From the NCBI GenBank assembly GCA_937991435.1, contig CALKPY010000104.1, positions 1 through 47,526 of the forward strand: a stretch of 47,526 nt of DNA. The letters are read 5' to 3'. The notes beneath the pieces were generated by a model. That model did not search any database. It saw nothing but the letters and a program-made list of their open reading frames with translations, and had not been told where the DNA came from. Position numbers and translations under genes: made by a program. Positions 1-8,227 of this stretch are shown here, piece by piece (within the stretch, counting starts at the first letter, position 1; the number at the start of each line of letters is the position of its first letter). Source of the stretch: an uncultured Acidimicrobiales bacterium (GTDB taxonomy: Bacteria; Actinomycetota; Acidimicrobiia; Acidimicrobiales; UBA10347).

Positions 1-7
1 CACATCT

Positions 8-1546
8 TTAGGCGTTGCGGTGTTGGTTGCCACCATCGCGCTTGGCGACGAAGAGGGTGTGATCGGCGCGGCTCATCAGCTGATCAGCATCGAGTTGATG
101 AGACTGATCTGCGGTCGCTACTCCGATACTTGCTGAAACGGTGAAGCTCAAGGTGCCAACGTCGACCGGCTCGACGAGACGATCGTTGAGCTCGTCCCAG
201 GGAAGATCAGACTCGGCGACCACCATGAATTCATCGCCGCCCAGCCGGCCCGCATCGGCATCATTCGACGCGGCGAACTCGCCAATACGCTTCGCTAGCG
301 AGGCCAGCACCAGGTCGCCGACCATGTGACCATGCTCATCGTTGATTGGTTTGAATCGATCGATATCGATGATTGCAGCAGTGACATGTGATCCGGACCG
401 AAGCGAGGCTTCTAGTCGACGCTTGAGCGCTCGCCGGCTAAGCAGACCGGTGAGCTCATCGATGTTCGCGTTTGACCGCAAGGTGCCCAAGTAGCGACCC
501 GTACCCAGAGCTGCCAGGGCGGTCAGCGCCGCTGCGCCAACACCCACACCGACGATGCCGACCGCGTTCTCGGTGCTGTTCGCGGTGCCATCGCCGAGAA
601 AATCTTCATCAAGTGCCCGAATCGCGACATACCAGTCGCTTCCCCGGCTCGACGGTCTCGCCACTGTGGTACGGCCGTTCTCAGCCGACCGAGCAGAGCG
701 AATTCCATCGGCGTCGCCGACCAGGGAATCGATCAGCGGGGCGAGTTCGCCAGACTCGTCGAGCGGAACCAGCCCCTCACCAAATGCGACCGGTTCCTCA
801 TTCATCGGCGATGCCGCGATCACCCGGGCCTTGCCATCGATGACGAGAGCTTCTCCATTTGGCCCGGGTCGGAGTTCATTGAGAAACGTGCTCAACTGCG
901 CCAGGCTGATGTCGACCCCGACCACCGCTGCGAGTTCACCATCACCATCCAAAACGGCAACGCTGTGGGTAATACCCGGTTCCTGACTACTAGCGAAAAC
1001 ATAGGGCTCTGTCCACGCTTCCGCTGCCCCTGCAGCTATTGGTGTGTACCACGGTCGCTCTGTCGGGTCGTATGTGTCGCTGACGTCGATCTGTGAAGAC
1101 ACCTCGACCATTCGCTCATCAGTTTCGCCCAAGGTGGTGACCCGTTCGCCGGAGCCGACCGTGATTACACGAGTTCTAAACCCGGTGTCAGGCGGTGCGG
1201 ATCGCCCGACGAAAAGAAATTCTCCATCGGGGAAGCCGATGAATGCTGAGTCGAGGGCTGGGTGGTTCCTGATTGTTTCACCGAGCAACGCCACCTGCTC
1301 GCGCTGGGAACCGAGTTGTGTAGCCACGGCGCCGAGAGTCTTGGCTGCCGACTCAGGCACGGCGAAGAATTGATCTGTTGCTTCTGCCCAGCCAGCCGAC
1401 GACGCGTCGAGATAGAGGTTGAGGTCATCGCGCTTTTCCGTCCGGTCAGCATCGACTCGGCCCGACCACAGCCACGCTGCCAGAAGTCCCGCGAGCAGCG
1501 AGCCCGCCACAACAGCGGCCGTGACACTCGTTCGACTTTTCTTCAT
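8..1546 (-). CDS. membrane diguanylate cyclase with extracytoplasmic Cache-type sensor
   Basis: This 512-aa protein probably makes c-di-GMP from two GTP in response to an external ligand. An N-terminal membrane segment lies at about residues 9-28. A periplasmic region of about 300 residues looks like a double Cache sensor, with a PWYTP motif near residue 165. A second membrane segment follows at about 328-348, and then a C-terminal GGDEF domain. Visible motifs are NIDELTGLLSRR, DIDRFKPIND and the intact active site GRLGGDEF. The RxxD inhibitory site that normally sits five residues before GGDEF is absent (SNDA at that place), so product feedback may be weak. No EAL domain is fused. The ATG start has no clear Shine-Dalgarno; a TACAAT hexamer about 45 nt upstream could be its -10. 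The GGDEF assignment is firm; the Cache assignment is by pattern. Confidence 0.9.
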   Translation of the reverse strand: MKKSRTSVTAAVVAGSLLAGLLAAWLWSGRVDADRTEKRDDLNLYLDASSAGWAEATDQFFAVPESAAKTLGAVATQLGSQREQVALLGETIRNHPALDSAFIGFPDGEFLFVGRSAPPDTGFRTRVITVGSGERVTTLGETDERMVEVSSQIDVSDTYDPTERPWYTPIAAGAAEAWTEPYVFASSQEPGITHSVAVLDGDGELAAVVGVDISLAQLSTFLNELRPGPNGEALVIDGKARVIAASPMNEEPVAFGEGLVPLDESGELAPLIDSLVGDADGIRSARSAENGRTTVARPSSRGSDWYVAIRALDEDFLGDGTANSTENAVGIVGVGVGAAALTALAALGTGRYLGTLRSNANIDELTGLLSRRALKRRLEASLRSGSHVTAAIIDIDRFKPINDEHGHMVGDLVLASLAKRIGEFAASNDADAGRLGGDEFMVVAESDLPWDELNDRLVEPVDVGTLSFTVSASIGVATADQSHQLDADQLMSRADHTLFVAKRDGGNQHRNA

Positions 1547-1583
1547 CGTGTTCGCCCGGCCCTATTGGCATCTGGAGGGTGAT

Positions 1584-1600
1584 CGTACAAATTGTAAACG
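1584..1600. promoter_or_regulatory. near-palindrome TACAAATTGTA upstream of the diguanylate cyclase
   Basis: The AT-rich sequence CGTACAAATTGTAAACG stands out in GC-rich DNA. On the minus strand it contains TACAAT and TACGAT, both fair -10 hexamers, about 40-50 nt before the diguanylate cyclase ATG. The near dyad symmetry (TACAA / TTGTA) also fits an operator. I cannot tell promoter from operator here. Confidence 0.35.
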
Positions 1601-1646
1601 AATGACCATGCACGGTGCGCATGCGGCGACAATCACACCGGATCAG

Positions 1647-1680
1647 ACGCCGGCTCAGAATCCATCATCGGAGCCGGCGT
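1647..1680 (-). terminator. hairpin after the YiaA-like gene
   Basis: Arms ACGCCGGCTC and GAGCCGGCGT pair perfectly over 10 bp around a 14-nt loop, 20 nt past the stop codon of the minus-strand gene. No U-run follows, so this would be a U-poor terminator of the sort common in actinobacteria, or a 3' stabilising hairpin. Confidence 0.5.
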
Positions 1681-1700
1681 AGCCTTGGCCACCTTGTGTC

Positions 1701-2024
1701 TCAAACGGTGCTCAAGCTGTCGTGGTCAGCAAGAAAGCGATCAAGCTTTGCGCCCTCGACTCGCTTGGTGAGTCGTGAAGCCTCGTGAACGTCTCGAAGT
1801 GTCTTCGCCAGGTTGATTGAAGCGAATACGCACATCATGGTTCCCATCGCCAGGTATCCCTGCGCCCAAACGTCAAGATTGATCTGGCTGATTCCCCAGA
1901 TCATTGCGACTAGCGAGGCCACGAAGAACACCTGAGTGCCTGCGACCCACGCGGAACTGTGGACTGCGTGGGCGGGAGCTTCCCAAGCTGCGTTGCTGAG
2001 CGAGGTGTTTTTTGCTGTTGCCAT
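1701..2024 (-). CDS. YiaA/YiaB-like two-helix inner membrane protein
   Basis: A 107-aa protein of unknown function. Two hydrophobic helices lie at about residues 24-44 and 53-72. The pattern SSAWVAGTQVFFVASLVAM, then QGYLAMGTMMCVFASINL and KTLRDVHE, resembles the YiaAB two-helix domain, in which the second helix ends in a K-x-x-RD motif. The ATG start is supported by a GAAAGG Shine-Dalgarno 8 nt upstream. It is transcribed alone, divergently from the acyltransferase gene. The family match is from memory of the pattern and is moderately sure; no biochemical role can be inferred. Confidence 0.65.
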   Translation of the reverse strand: MATAKNTSLSNAAWEAPAHAVHSSAWVAGTQVFFVASLVAMIWGISQINLDVWAQGYLAMGTMMCVFASINLAKTLRDVHEASRLTKRVEGAKLDRFLADHDSLSTV

Positions 2025-2133
2025 GATGTGTGCCTTTCGTTGATGTCGATGACACCGTCAAGCTACGAAACCATCGACTGCGAAAGAAGGGCAGATAACC
2101 ACTAATCGCTCGTGGGAGACTCCAGCGATGTTT

Positions 2134-2146
2134 GGGGGATTCCCCC
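2134..2146. promoter_or_regulatory. perfect palindrome GGGGGATTCCCCC
   Basis: A 13-bp perfect dyad (GGGGGA-T-TCCCCC) lies in the divergent intergenic region, 37 nt before the acyltransferase ATG and 110 nt before the YiaA-like ATG. Its position fits a regulator binding site. The NarL-type regulator at 4680-5327 in the same cluster is one candidate, but nothing in the sequence proves that. Confidence 0.4.
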
Positions 2147-2183
2147 GATGACCCCGCAACCACTTTTGAGGCGTACTAGCGGT

Positions 2184-3515
2184 ATGACTCACTCAACAGA
2201 CTTGGCGCCCGACAAAGCATTTCCAAACACCTCGTTGACCGCCTTGGCGAGCGGCGCTCGTTCCGATCGCAACCGAGCCATCGACTTCTACCGCGCCATC
2301 GCCATGGTCCTCGTCGCCCTCGGCCACTGGATGGCGACGGCGGTCGGAACCGACGAGAACGGCGACTTCTTTGCGGGAAACGCTCTCGAATATGCCCCCG
2401 ACCTCGCATGGCTGTCCTGGCTGTTTCAGGTGATGCCGCTTTTCTTTGTTGTGGGAGGATTCTCGACCGCGATGTCACTCGATTCGCACAACCGAAACGC
2501 CAACGCCCGCCCACAAGACTGGGTCATTGGTCGCTTGCGTCGCATGCTGGCACCAGCAATGACATTGGCACGGGCGTGGTTGATTCTGTTGGTCGCTGGG
2601 TTAGCCGTCGGCCAAACATCGCTCGTCGTGACCGGCGCGCTCGCAGCAGCCATTCCACTATGGTTTTTGGCGAACTACACGATCGATACCGCAATCGCTC
2701 CAACAGTGTTGCCGTTGTATCGGCGCTTCCCGACTGGCCTTCCGGTCGTTGGGGTCGCCGCGTTCCTCGCTGTCGAGGCTGCACGGTTCGCAGCTGTTCC
2801 GCTCATACCGCACATCAACTGGGTAATTGGGTGGCTGCTGTTTCAGGTCGCCGGGTTCGCGTGGCGCGATGGTCGGCTTCCAACCGGATACAAGCTGGGC
2901 GTCGTCGCTTCTGGCCTATGGGTGATTGCCTATAGCGCTGTCGCCTTTGGACCGTGGCCCGCGGCGATGGTTCACTTTCCCGGCCTCGCGAACTCTCCGA
3001 CGCACCCACCTACTGTGGCGCTGTTGCTCTTCGGTTCTGCGTACAGCGCAACTGCGATAGCGGCGGCTCCAGCAATCAGCGCATGGCTTGCCAGGTCAAC
3101 ACGGGTGTGGATCGCGATTGTTGGTGCAAACAGCGTTGCCATGTCTGTCTACTTGTGGCATTTCACCGCCATCATCGCGGCCACTGCGATCTTCATGCCT
3201 CTGGGGTTGCTCCCCAACGCCGCGGTCAATAGCACGACGTGGTGGATCCAGAAACTTCCACTGATGGCGTTCGCTGCTGTGATCCTCGCAGGCATTATTG
3301 CCGCAGTTTCCAACGTCGGGCGTCGTGCGTTACTCGCGCCAAAGGCACCCTGGAAAGGAAGCCATCGTTCGCTGCTTGGCATTTCTGCAGTTCTGTCAAT
3401 CGCCCTCAAGCAATGGGCCCATGGAACCCCAGAAGCGCTGGTGGGATCGGTCGTCGTGCTGCTCGGACTGTGGCACTGGGTCCTACGCGCACCAGAACCC
3501 ACTCCGGTACGTTGA
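2184..3515 (+). CDS. acyltransferase family 3 multi-pass membrane protein
   Basis: A 443-aa integral membrane protein of the acyltransferase-3 (OafA/NodX-like) family, whose members move acyl groups to cell-surface glycans or lipids. The N-terminal signature RNRAIDFYRAIAMVLVALGH carries the family's Arg and His at about residues 32 and 51. About ten hydrophobic helices follow, including the conserved-looking WFLANYTID and MSVYLWHFTAII. I took the ATG at 2184 rather than upstream starts because the family motif begins about 30 residues later. The substrate cannot be deduced. A histidine kinase gene starts 4 nt after the stop, and its predicted promoter overlaps the end of this gene, so the cluster may be both co-transcribed and separately initiated. 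Confidence 0.8.
   Translation: MTHSTDLAPDKAFPNTSLTALASGARSDRNRAIDFYRAIAMVLVALGHWMATAVGTDENGDFFAGNALEYAPDLAWLSWLFQVMPLFFVVGGFSTAMSLDSHNRNANARPQDWVIGRLRRMLAPAMTLARAWLILLVAGLAVGQTSLVVTGALAAAIPLWFLANYTIDTAIAPTVLPLYRRFPTGLPVVGVAAFLAVEAARFAAVPLIPHINWVIGWLLFQVAGFAWRDGRLPTGYKLGVVASGLWVIAYSAVAFGPWPAAMVHFPGLANSPTHPPTVALLLFGSAYSATAIAAAPAISAWLARSTRVWIAIVGANSVAMSVYLWHFTAIIAATAIFMPLGLLPNAAVNSTTWWIQKLPLMAFAAVILAGIIAAVSNVGRRALLAPKAPWKGSHRSLLGISAVLSIALKQWAHGTPEALVGSVVVLLGLWHWVLRAPEPTPVR
3508..3513 (+). promoter_or_regulatory. leaderless-type -10 for the histidine kinase (TACGTT)
   Basis: TACGTT is followed by exactly 6 nt and then GTG at 3520. This spacing would put the transcription start on the start codon. 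It overlaps the stop codon of the upstream acyltransferase gene and supports the GTG start, which has no Shine-Dalgarno. Confidence 0.55.
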
Positions 3516-3519
3516 ACTC

Positions 3520-4683
3520 GTGGGTGCACCAACCAGTCGGGCGCAAACCCGTCTTGAACCCGCTCGCATCGAAGCCAGTCACGGATTCACCCACGGGCTT
3601 CTCCGGGGCATCGTTGCCGTGCGCTGCCTCGCGGTCGGATGGGCCGTCGCCGGCTTCGTCCTCGGCTGGCAATACCTCACACGACCCGCCTTAGCCGGTG
3701 GCTTACTTCTCGGTCTCGCTGGATTCACCGCAGCAACAGCCGTAGCGCTGCGCTCGCGCCCAGCACTACTGCTGCGGCCGACAACGATCGCCGCCGAGTT
3801 GGCGCTTGCCGGTGGCGGATTACTCATCGATGTGCACGTGTACGACGCAGAGCGGGTCCAGTCGCTGGTGTGGGCATGGCCCGCTGCCGGCATTATCAGC
3901 GCCTCGGTGGCATTCGGTAGCCGGCGAGGTGTTATCGCCGCGATCGGTCTCGGGATTTGCAGCTGGCTTGGCGACGCACGGAACTCCCTCGACGCATGGG
4001 GTGTGTCGGAATCATCAAAGACCGCTCTCTACGTACTCGCTGCTGTTATCGCTTCGTATGTGACAGCACGACTTCGACAGGCGGAGAACGAAGTACAGAT
4101 GGTTCGAGCGCGCGACGAAGTAGCTCGCACCTTGCACGACGGCGTGCTGCAGACGCTTGCTGTCATACAGCGACGAAGCGACGATTCTGAGTTGGTCGAC
4201 CTTGCACGGCGTCAAGACCTCGAGCTGCGAAACTTTCTGTCCAGCGCCCGCGAAAAGGCCAATCGCCCAGCGAACACCCAAACATTGGGAGTCGCCCTGC
4301 GTTCTGTCGCTACGGCGATTCGCGACCGTGACGGCCTCGAGGTTCACGTGATTGTTGCCGACGATCTACCACCACGCGATTCTGACGTGGTCGATGCACT
4401 CGGCGGCGCAACCCAAGAAGCGCTCACAAACGCTGCCAAACATTCTGGTGCATCGCGCGTGACTGTCTTCGCCGAACCTGACGACACCGGCATCAGCGAC
4501 CAAGAAGTCCTGGTCACGATCAATGACAACGGACGCGGCTTCGACACGTCGACACTGACACAAACCATTCCGCACATGGGCATTTCCGGATCCATCGTCG
4601 GCCGCATTGAACAGGTCGGCGGACGCGCCACGATCCGTAGCGAACCCGGCCGAGGCACCGAGGTGCAACTATGGGTGCCATGA
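3520..4683 (+). CDS. membrane sensor histidine kinase, NarL-partner (HisKA_3) type
   Basis: A 387-aa kinase with four to six N-terminal membrane helices (residues about 30-185), then a dimerisation/phosphoacceptor helix and an HATPase domain. The motif RTLHDGVLQ places the phosphoacceptor at His206. TQEALTNAAKHSGA is the N box, NDNGRGFD the G1 box, and MGISG/GRGTEV the rest of the ATP lid. There is no recognisable extracytoplasmic sensor domain, so the signal may be sensed within the membrane. The open frame extends upstream into the acyltransferase gene, but GTG 3520 fits both gene layout and the predicted leaderless promoter. The 3' end overlaps the response regulator by 4 nt, so the two form a cognate pair. 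Confidence 0.88.
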   Translation: MGAPTSRAQTRLEPARIEASHGFTHGLLRGIVAVRCLAVGWAVAGFVLGWQYLTRPALAGGLLLGLAGFTAATAVALRSRPALLLRPTTIAAELALAGGGLLIDVHVYDAERVQSLVWAWPAAGIISASVAFGSRRGVIAAIGLGICSWLGDARNSLDAWGVSESSKTALYVLAAVIASYVTARLRQAENEVQMVRARDEVARTLHDGVLQTLAVIQRRSDDSELVDLARRQDLELRNFLSSAREKANRPANTQTLGVALRSVATAIRDRDGLEVHVIVADDLPPRDSDVVDALGGATQEALTNAAKHSGASRVTVFAEPDDTGISDQEVLVTINDNGRGFDTSTLTQTIPHMGISGSIVGRIEQVGGRATIRSEPGRGTEVQLWVP

Positions 4684-5327
4684 CCGAGCACAACTTGACG
4701 TCGTTGGGTCCCGTATCCGTCGTCATCGCTGACGACCATCCCATCTGGCGCACGGGCGTTCGTTCCGATCTCGGCGAGAACTTTGAGGTAGTCGGAGAAG
4801 CGGCCGACGCAGCCGAGGCAGTAGCGCTGATCAAAGAGCTTCGACCAGGTCTCGTTCTCAGCGATCTGCACATGCCGGAGGGGGGCGGTATACGTGTCGC
4901 CAGCGAGTGCGGCGAGTTCTGCAATGTCGTGATGCTCACGGTGTCCGAAACCGAACGAGACCTGCTCGACGCCGTGGCAGCTGGAGCAGTTGGTTACCTG
5001 CTGAAGTCAACCCCACCAGACGAATTGCGAAACGCTCTTTGGAAGGCCAGTCGAGGCGAACCGGTTTTTTCTGCGTCGCTGGCATCACTCCTGTTGAGCG
5101 AATTTCGCCGTCTGAAGACCGCCGAGTCGCCAGCCGACGCTCTCAGTGACCGCGAGCGCGAAGTGCTGCGTCACGTCGCACGTGGACACACCTACCGCTC
5201 TATCGGGGAGCAACTGTTTATCGCCGAAAAGACCGTTGAAAATCACGTTCGCAATATCTTGAAGAAGTTGCATCTCAGTCGAAAAAACGAGCTCATGCGA
5301 TACGCGATCGATCACGGCATCGACTGA
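4680..5327 (+). CDS. NarL/LuxR-family response regulator
   Basis: A 215-aa DNA-binding response regulator. The receiver domain (residues about 10-125) has the acidic pair in VVIADDHPIW, the phosphoacceptor Asp62 in LSDLHMPEGG, and Lys in YLLKST. The LuxR-type helix-turn-helix (about 150-212) reads ALSDREREVLRHVARG, then IAEKTVENHVRNILKKLHL. I chose ATG 4680 over ATG 4671 because it makes the classic ATGA overlap with the kinase stop codon. It should be phosphorylated by the upstream HisKA_3 kinase. Targets are unknown; the nearby palindrome at 2134-2146 is one candidate. Confidence 0.92.
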   Translation: MTEHNLTSLGPVSVVIADDHPIWRTGVRSDLGENFEVVGEAADAAEAVALIKELRPGLVLSDLHMPEGGGIRVASECGEFCNVVMLTVSETERDLLDAVAAGAVGYLLKSTPPDELRNALWKASRGEPVFSASLASLLLSEFRRLKTAESPADALSDREREVLRHVARGHTYRSIGEQLFIAEKTVENHVRNILKKLHLSRKNELMRYAIDHGID

Positions 5328-5331
5328 GCCG

Positions 5332-5352
5332 ACAGTGCTACACCGGCGCTGT
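5332..5352. terminator. short hairpin between convergent regulator and anti-sigma genes
   Basis: ACAGTGC and GCGCTGT form 7 bp (one G-U) around a 7-nt loop in the 26-nt gap between two converging stop codons. It could serve as a bidirectional terminator, but the stem is short and U-runs are absent. Confidence 0.35.
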
Positions 5353-5353
5353 T

Positions 5354-6430
5354 CTAGTCGCCCGGCGAAGTGCCCGTTGAACCCGGATCTGGCAAGGTCA
5401 CCGCGGTCGCCGTTGGATTGGGATCCGGCAAAATCACCGCGGTCGCCGTTGGATTGGGATCCGGCAAAATCACCGCGGTCGGCGTCGCACTACCACCAGG
5501 CACCGGCGTCAAAATCACCGCGGTCGGCGTCGCACTACCACCAGGCACCGGCGTCAAAACCACCGTCGGCGTCGCACTACCACCAGGCACCGGCGTCAAA
5601 ACCACCGCCGGCGTTGCACTTGGAGTAGGCGTCACGGTAGGTGTCGCATTCGGTGCCGACGTCGGCCCGGTGAACCACGCTGGCGTCGTCGTTGGAGTCG
5701 TCGACATCACCGTTGGGGCCGGACTCCCGGCGGGAGCAGCAGTCGATGTCGGCGCCGGCGACGCCGTTGCGGTGACCTGAGCTGTAGCTGTCGAAGTCGG
5801 ACTTCCCTGACCGAGGCTTCCCTGACCCGGCGACAATGTTTGTGAGTTCGGGGCCGATGCGGTGGCCGTTGGTCCTGACTCTGGAATGAGCGGCAACAGG
5901 AAGTTTGCACCTTGTTGATCAAGCCCCGCTCCACCGGGCCCCTGCCCAGCAGCGCCAATTGCCGTCGGCTCGACCTCAGCGGTAGGTGAGATGACTGGTG
6001 TGGGGGTTTGGTCGACGTTCACGGGTGCTGTTTCAGACGGATCCAAAGGCGGTCCGTTGGGTCCGAACACCCACCTTGCTCGCTCACGGTCTCGTTGCTG
6101 GTTCAGGTCACTGACTTGATTCATCACCCCGCGGCCATCATCAAGTTCAGGGCGCTCCGTACGGTCTACAGACATGACGCCAATCGTCACCAGAATCGAT
6201 ACAGCAGCAATTGTCAGCACTTGGACCACTCGGGCGCCGTACCTGGCGGGTACAGACTCGACCATTTCTGGGCCGATGTACGTAACCGAGGCAAGTGTTG
6301 GTGGGTCGATGATCGACGACGCCAATACGTCCGCGTCGGTCTGTGGTGTCGCTGTTTCAACATGATCAACGAATTGCGCGATCCAACCAATCAGTTCGCG
6401 ATCGCGAGGGACTTCGTTCGACGCCCTCAC
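5354..6430 (-). CDS. membrane protein paired with ECF sigma factor (putative anti-sigma), repeat-rich tail
   Basis: A 358-aa single-pass protein. The cytoplasmic N-terminus (1-66) begins RASNEVPRDRELIGW and lacks the HxxxCxxC zinc motif of classical ZAS anti-sigma factors. One membrane helix (67-88, VLTIAAVSILVTIGVMSV) leads to an exported tail very rich in Thr, Pro, Ala and Val. The tail ends in tandem repeats, about three units of VVLTPVPGGSATPT and then PDPNPTATAVIL units. The GTG start overlaps the sigma factor stop by 4 nt (GTGA), so the two are translationally coupled. The position strongly suggests anti-sigma function. The tail could be a cell-wall-spanning or glycosylated stalk that transmits an envelope signal; that is inference. 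Confidence 0.7.
   Translation of the reverse strand: MRASNEVPRDRELIGWIAQFVDHVETATPQTDADVLASSIIDPPTLASVTYIGPEMVESVPARYGARVVQVLTIAAVSILVTIGVMSVDRTERPELDDGRGVMNQVSDLNQQRDRERARWVFGPNGPPLDPSETAPVNVDQTPTPVISPTAEVEPTAIGAAGQGPGGAGLDQQGANFLLPLIPESGPTATASAPNSQTLSPGQGSLGQGSPTSTATAQVTATASPAPTSTAAPAGSPAPTVMSTTPTTTPAWFTGPTSAPNATPTVTPTPSATPAVVLTPVPGGSATPTVVLTPVPGGSATPTAVILTPVPGGSATPTAVILPDPNPTATAVILPDPNPTATAVTLPDPGSTGTSPGD
5391..5480 (-). repeat. 36-bp tandem repeat in the anti-sigma tail
   Basis: Two nearly identical 36-bp units (5391-5426, 5427-5462) and a partial third each encode a 12-residue PDPNPTATAVIL-like unit. The near DNA-level identity suggests recent copy-number change. Confidence 0.85.
5481..5620 (-). 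repeat. 42/45-bp tandem repeat in the anti-sigma tail
   Basis: Unit starts are at 5481, 5526, 5568 and a diverged 5610, spaced 45, 42 and 42 bp. Each encodes a 14-15 residue VVLTPVPGGSATPT-like unit. The frame is kept in all copies. Confidence 0.85.
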
Positions 6431-6921
6431 AGTACGTCTTCTCCGAGGCTTTTTCGCAGCTTGGCTAGTCCTCGAGCGAGGTGATTTCCTAGTGTCGACG
6501 CAGAGACTCCCAGAGCCTCGGAAGCATCTCGATAACTCCAGTCGCATCCGTAAACAAGCCAGACCGCCGTTCGCTGGTTCGGCGTGAGCGTCGCCATGGC
6601 AGCGCCAAGACCAGGTTCGTAGTCAGGCAGCGTCGAGTCGTGGGTGACGAGCCATTTGGTCGTTTTGACCACACGTCGATGGACGCTCGAACGAGCAACC
6701 CGATACAGATAGCCAGCCGGATTCGTCATCGTGGTAACGAACTGCCAATTTTCCCACGCCCACGCGAAGGACTGGGCCACGGCATCTGCGGTGTCGTCAA
6801 CCCCCACTGCTCCAACCAACGCACGTCGAAGTCGCGGTTCAACCTCTGCGACGAAGCGCGCGAAGTCATCATGAATCGCGGCAGTTGATGCCGTTGACAC
6901 GTCGGCAAATGGCGAGCTCAC
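6427..6921 (-). CDS. ECF-type RNA polymerase sigma factor
   Basis: A 164-aa sigma-70 family factor of the small two-domain (ECF/SigE-like) type. Region 2 spans about residues 17-80, including DTADAVAQSFAWAWENW and NPAGYLYRVARSSV. Region 4 spans about 105-157, with TLTPNQRTAVWLVYGCDWSY and a helix-turn-helix EALGVSASTLGNHLARGLAK. The start is a GTG preceded by a strong AGGAAGG at a 7-nt spacing; the ATG just upstream is out of frame. The last codon overlaps the start of the membrane anti-sigma candidate. The group within the ECF classification cannot be assigned by eye. Confidence 0.9.
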   Translation of the reverse strand: MSSPFADVSTASTAAIHDDFARFVAEVEPRLRRALVGAVGVDDTADAVAQSFAWAWENWQFVTTMTNPAGYLYRVARSSVHRRVVKTTKWLVTHDSTLPDYEPGLGAAMATLTPNQRTAVWLVYGCDWSYRDASEALGVSASTLGNHLARGLAKLRKSLGEDVL

Positions 6922-7087
6922 ATCACATCCTTCCTCGCGAAGAGTGCAACCGGGCGTATTCGCGCCACGCGCAACCGAACAACGTTAGAACCACAGAGCA
7001 TGCCCTGGCTTGGTGTGACTCGTCGTAGCTCGTTCTGTCGCCAGCTGTTTCAAATCGACCATCACCGAGATTGTCTCACCCCCGTCG

Positions 7088-7093
7088 TACCTT
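7088..7093 (+). promoter_or_regulatory. leaderless-type -10 for sbcD (TACCTT)
   Basis: TACCTT, 6 nt, then ATG at 7100. No Shine-Dalgarno is visible upstream of this ATG, so a leaderless sbcDC mRNA is likely. Confidence 0.55.
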
Positions 7094-7099
7094 CGACAC

Positions 7100-8224
7100 A
7101 TGCGCATGCTGCACACAAGTGATTGGCATCTGGGGCGTTCGTTTGGCGATCACCAGCTGTTGGGCCAACAATCAGCATTTTGCGACTGGCTTGTTGACCT
7201 CGTCAAGGCCGAAGACATCGATCTGGTCACCATTGCAGGCGACCTCTTCGACCGCAGCGTTCCGCCAGCGGCCGCCATCGAACTCTTCCACGACACGTTG
7301 CGTCGGCTAATCGATTCAGGCGCCGATGTAGCAGCAATTGCAGGTAACCACGACAGCGCCGAGCGCATTGGCAGTACTGACGGGCTCCTCACCGAGGGCC
7401 TGATTTTGCGTGGTGGATTCAGTCGTGCCGCTTCGCCGGTGATCCGGCAGTTCGACGATGGGCCGTTGGCGATTGTCGCCGTGCCATTCCTCGACCCAGT
7501 ATTCGCGCCGACAGTCGCACCTGACACGCTGCGATCGACACATGAGACGGTTCTGCGTCATGTGACGGCCACCGCCCGAGCAGACCTCGCTCTGCACCAT
7601 GCCGGCATGCGAAGCATCGTCATTGCCCACGCCTTTGTGTCCAACGCCGAGCCCAGCGACAGCGAACGGTCCCTCGCTGTCGGCGATGCGGGCATGGTGT
7701 CGGCGCAGGTGTTTGAGGGCTTCAACTATGTGGCTCTTGGGCATCTCCACCGGCCGCAAACCGTCGGGGCGAAATCATCGATCCGATATTCCGGATCACC
7801 GTTGCCGTACTCCTTCGGTGAAACCGCTGCAAAAGAAGTGGTAATTATTGATCTCGGCGCCTCGGGAAACGTCCGAGCCACGACCATGCCAGTCGGCGTC
7901 GGTCGAGGCGTCGCAACAGTTCGCGGTTCCATAGCAGACCTCGTAACCGGTGCCACGTGCAATCAGTTCGCTCGTATCGAGCTAACCGATGCGCACCCAG
8001 TTGCAGACGCAAGCCGCCGGCTACAGGATCGCTTCCCCTATCTGGTTGAGATCACCCGCATAGCGCGGCGGTCGACTCAACCCGGCGCGCTCACGAGTCA
8101 TGCAACACGCACCCGTTCGCGTCAGGATTTAGCAGCCGACTTCATGCGCGCCGTGACCGATGCTCCCGATGCCGACGACGTCGCTCTGTTGCAAGCAGCA
8201 GTTGTCGCCGCTGAGCAGGCCTGA
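7100..8224 (+). CDS. sbcD: SbcD, nuclease subunit of the SbcCD DNA repair complex
   Basis: A 374-aa Mre11-type metallophosphoesterase that, with SbcC, cleaves hairpins and blocked DNA ends. All metal-binding motifs are visible: MLHTSDWHLGR at the N-terminus, AGDLFD (about 48), GNHDSAERIG (about 86), AHAFVSN (about 176) and ALGHLHRPQ (about 215). The length is typical of actinobacterial SbcD. ATG 7100 gives the usual M-R-x-LHTSDWHLG beginning. sbcC begins 3 nt after the stop, so the two subunits are made from one message. The upstream region is shared with the divergent sigma-factor gene. Confidence 0.96.
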   Translation: MRMLHTSDWHLGRSFGDHQLLGQQSAFCDWLVDLVKAEDIDLVTIAGDLFDRSVPPAAAIELFHDTLRRLIDSGADVAAIAGNHDSAERIGSTDGLLTEGLILRGGFSRAASPVIRQFDDGPLAIVAVPFLDPVFAPTVAPDTLRSTHETVLRHVTATARADLALHHAGMRSIVIAHAFVSNAEPSDSERSLAVGDAGMVSAQVFEGFNYVALGHLHRPQTVGAKSSIRYSGSPLPYSFGETAAKEVVIIDLGASGNVRATTMPVGVGRGVATVRGSIADLVTGATCNQFARIELTDAHPVADASRRLQDRFPYLVEITRIARRSTQPGALTSHATRTRSRQDLAADFMRAVTDAPDADDVALLQAAVVAAEQA

Positions 8225-8227
8225 CCC

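Noticed and set aside
5391-5620. CRISPR array
   Set aside because: The repeats are contiguous, without spacers, and encode in-frame Thr/Pro units of the anti-sigma tail.
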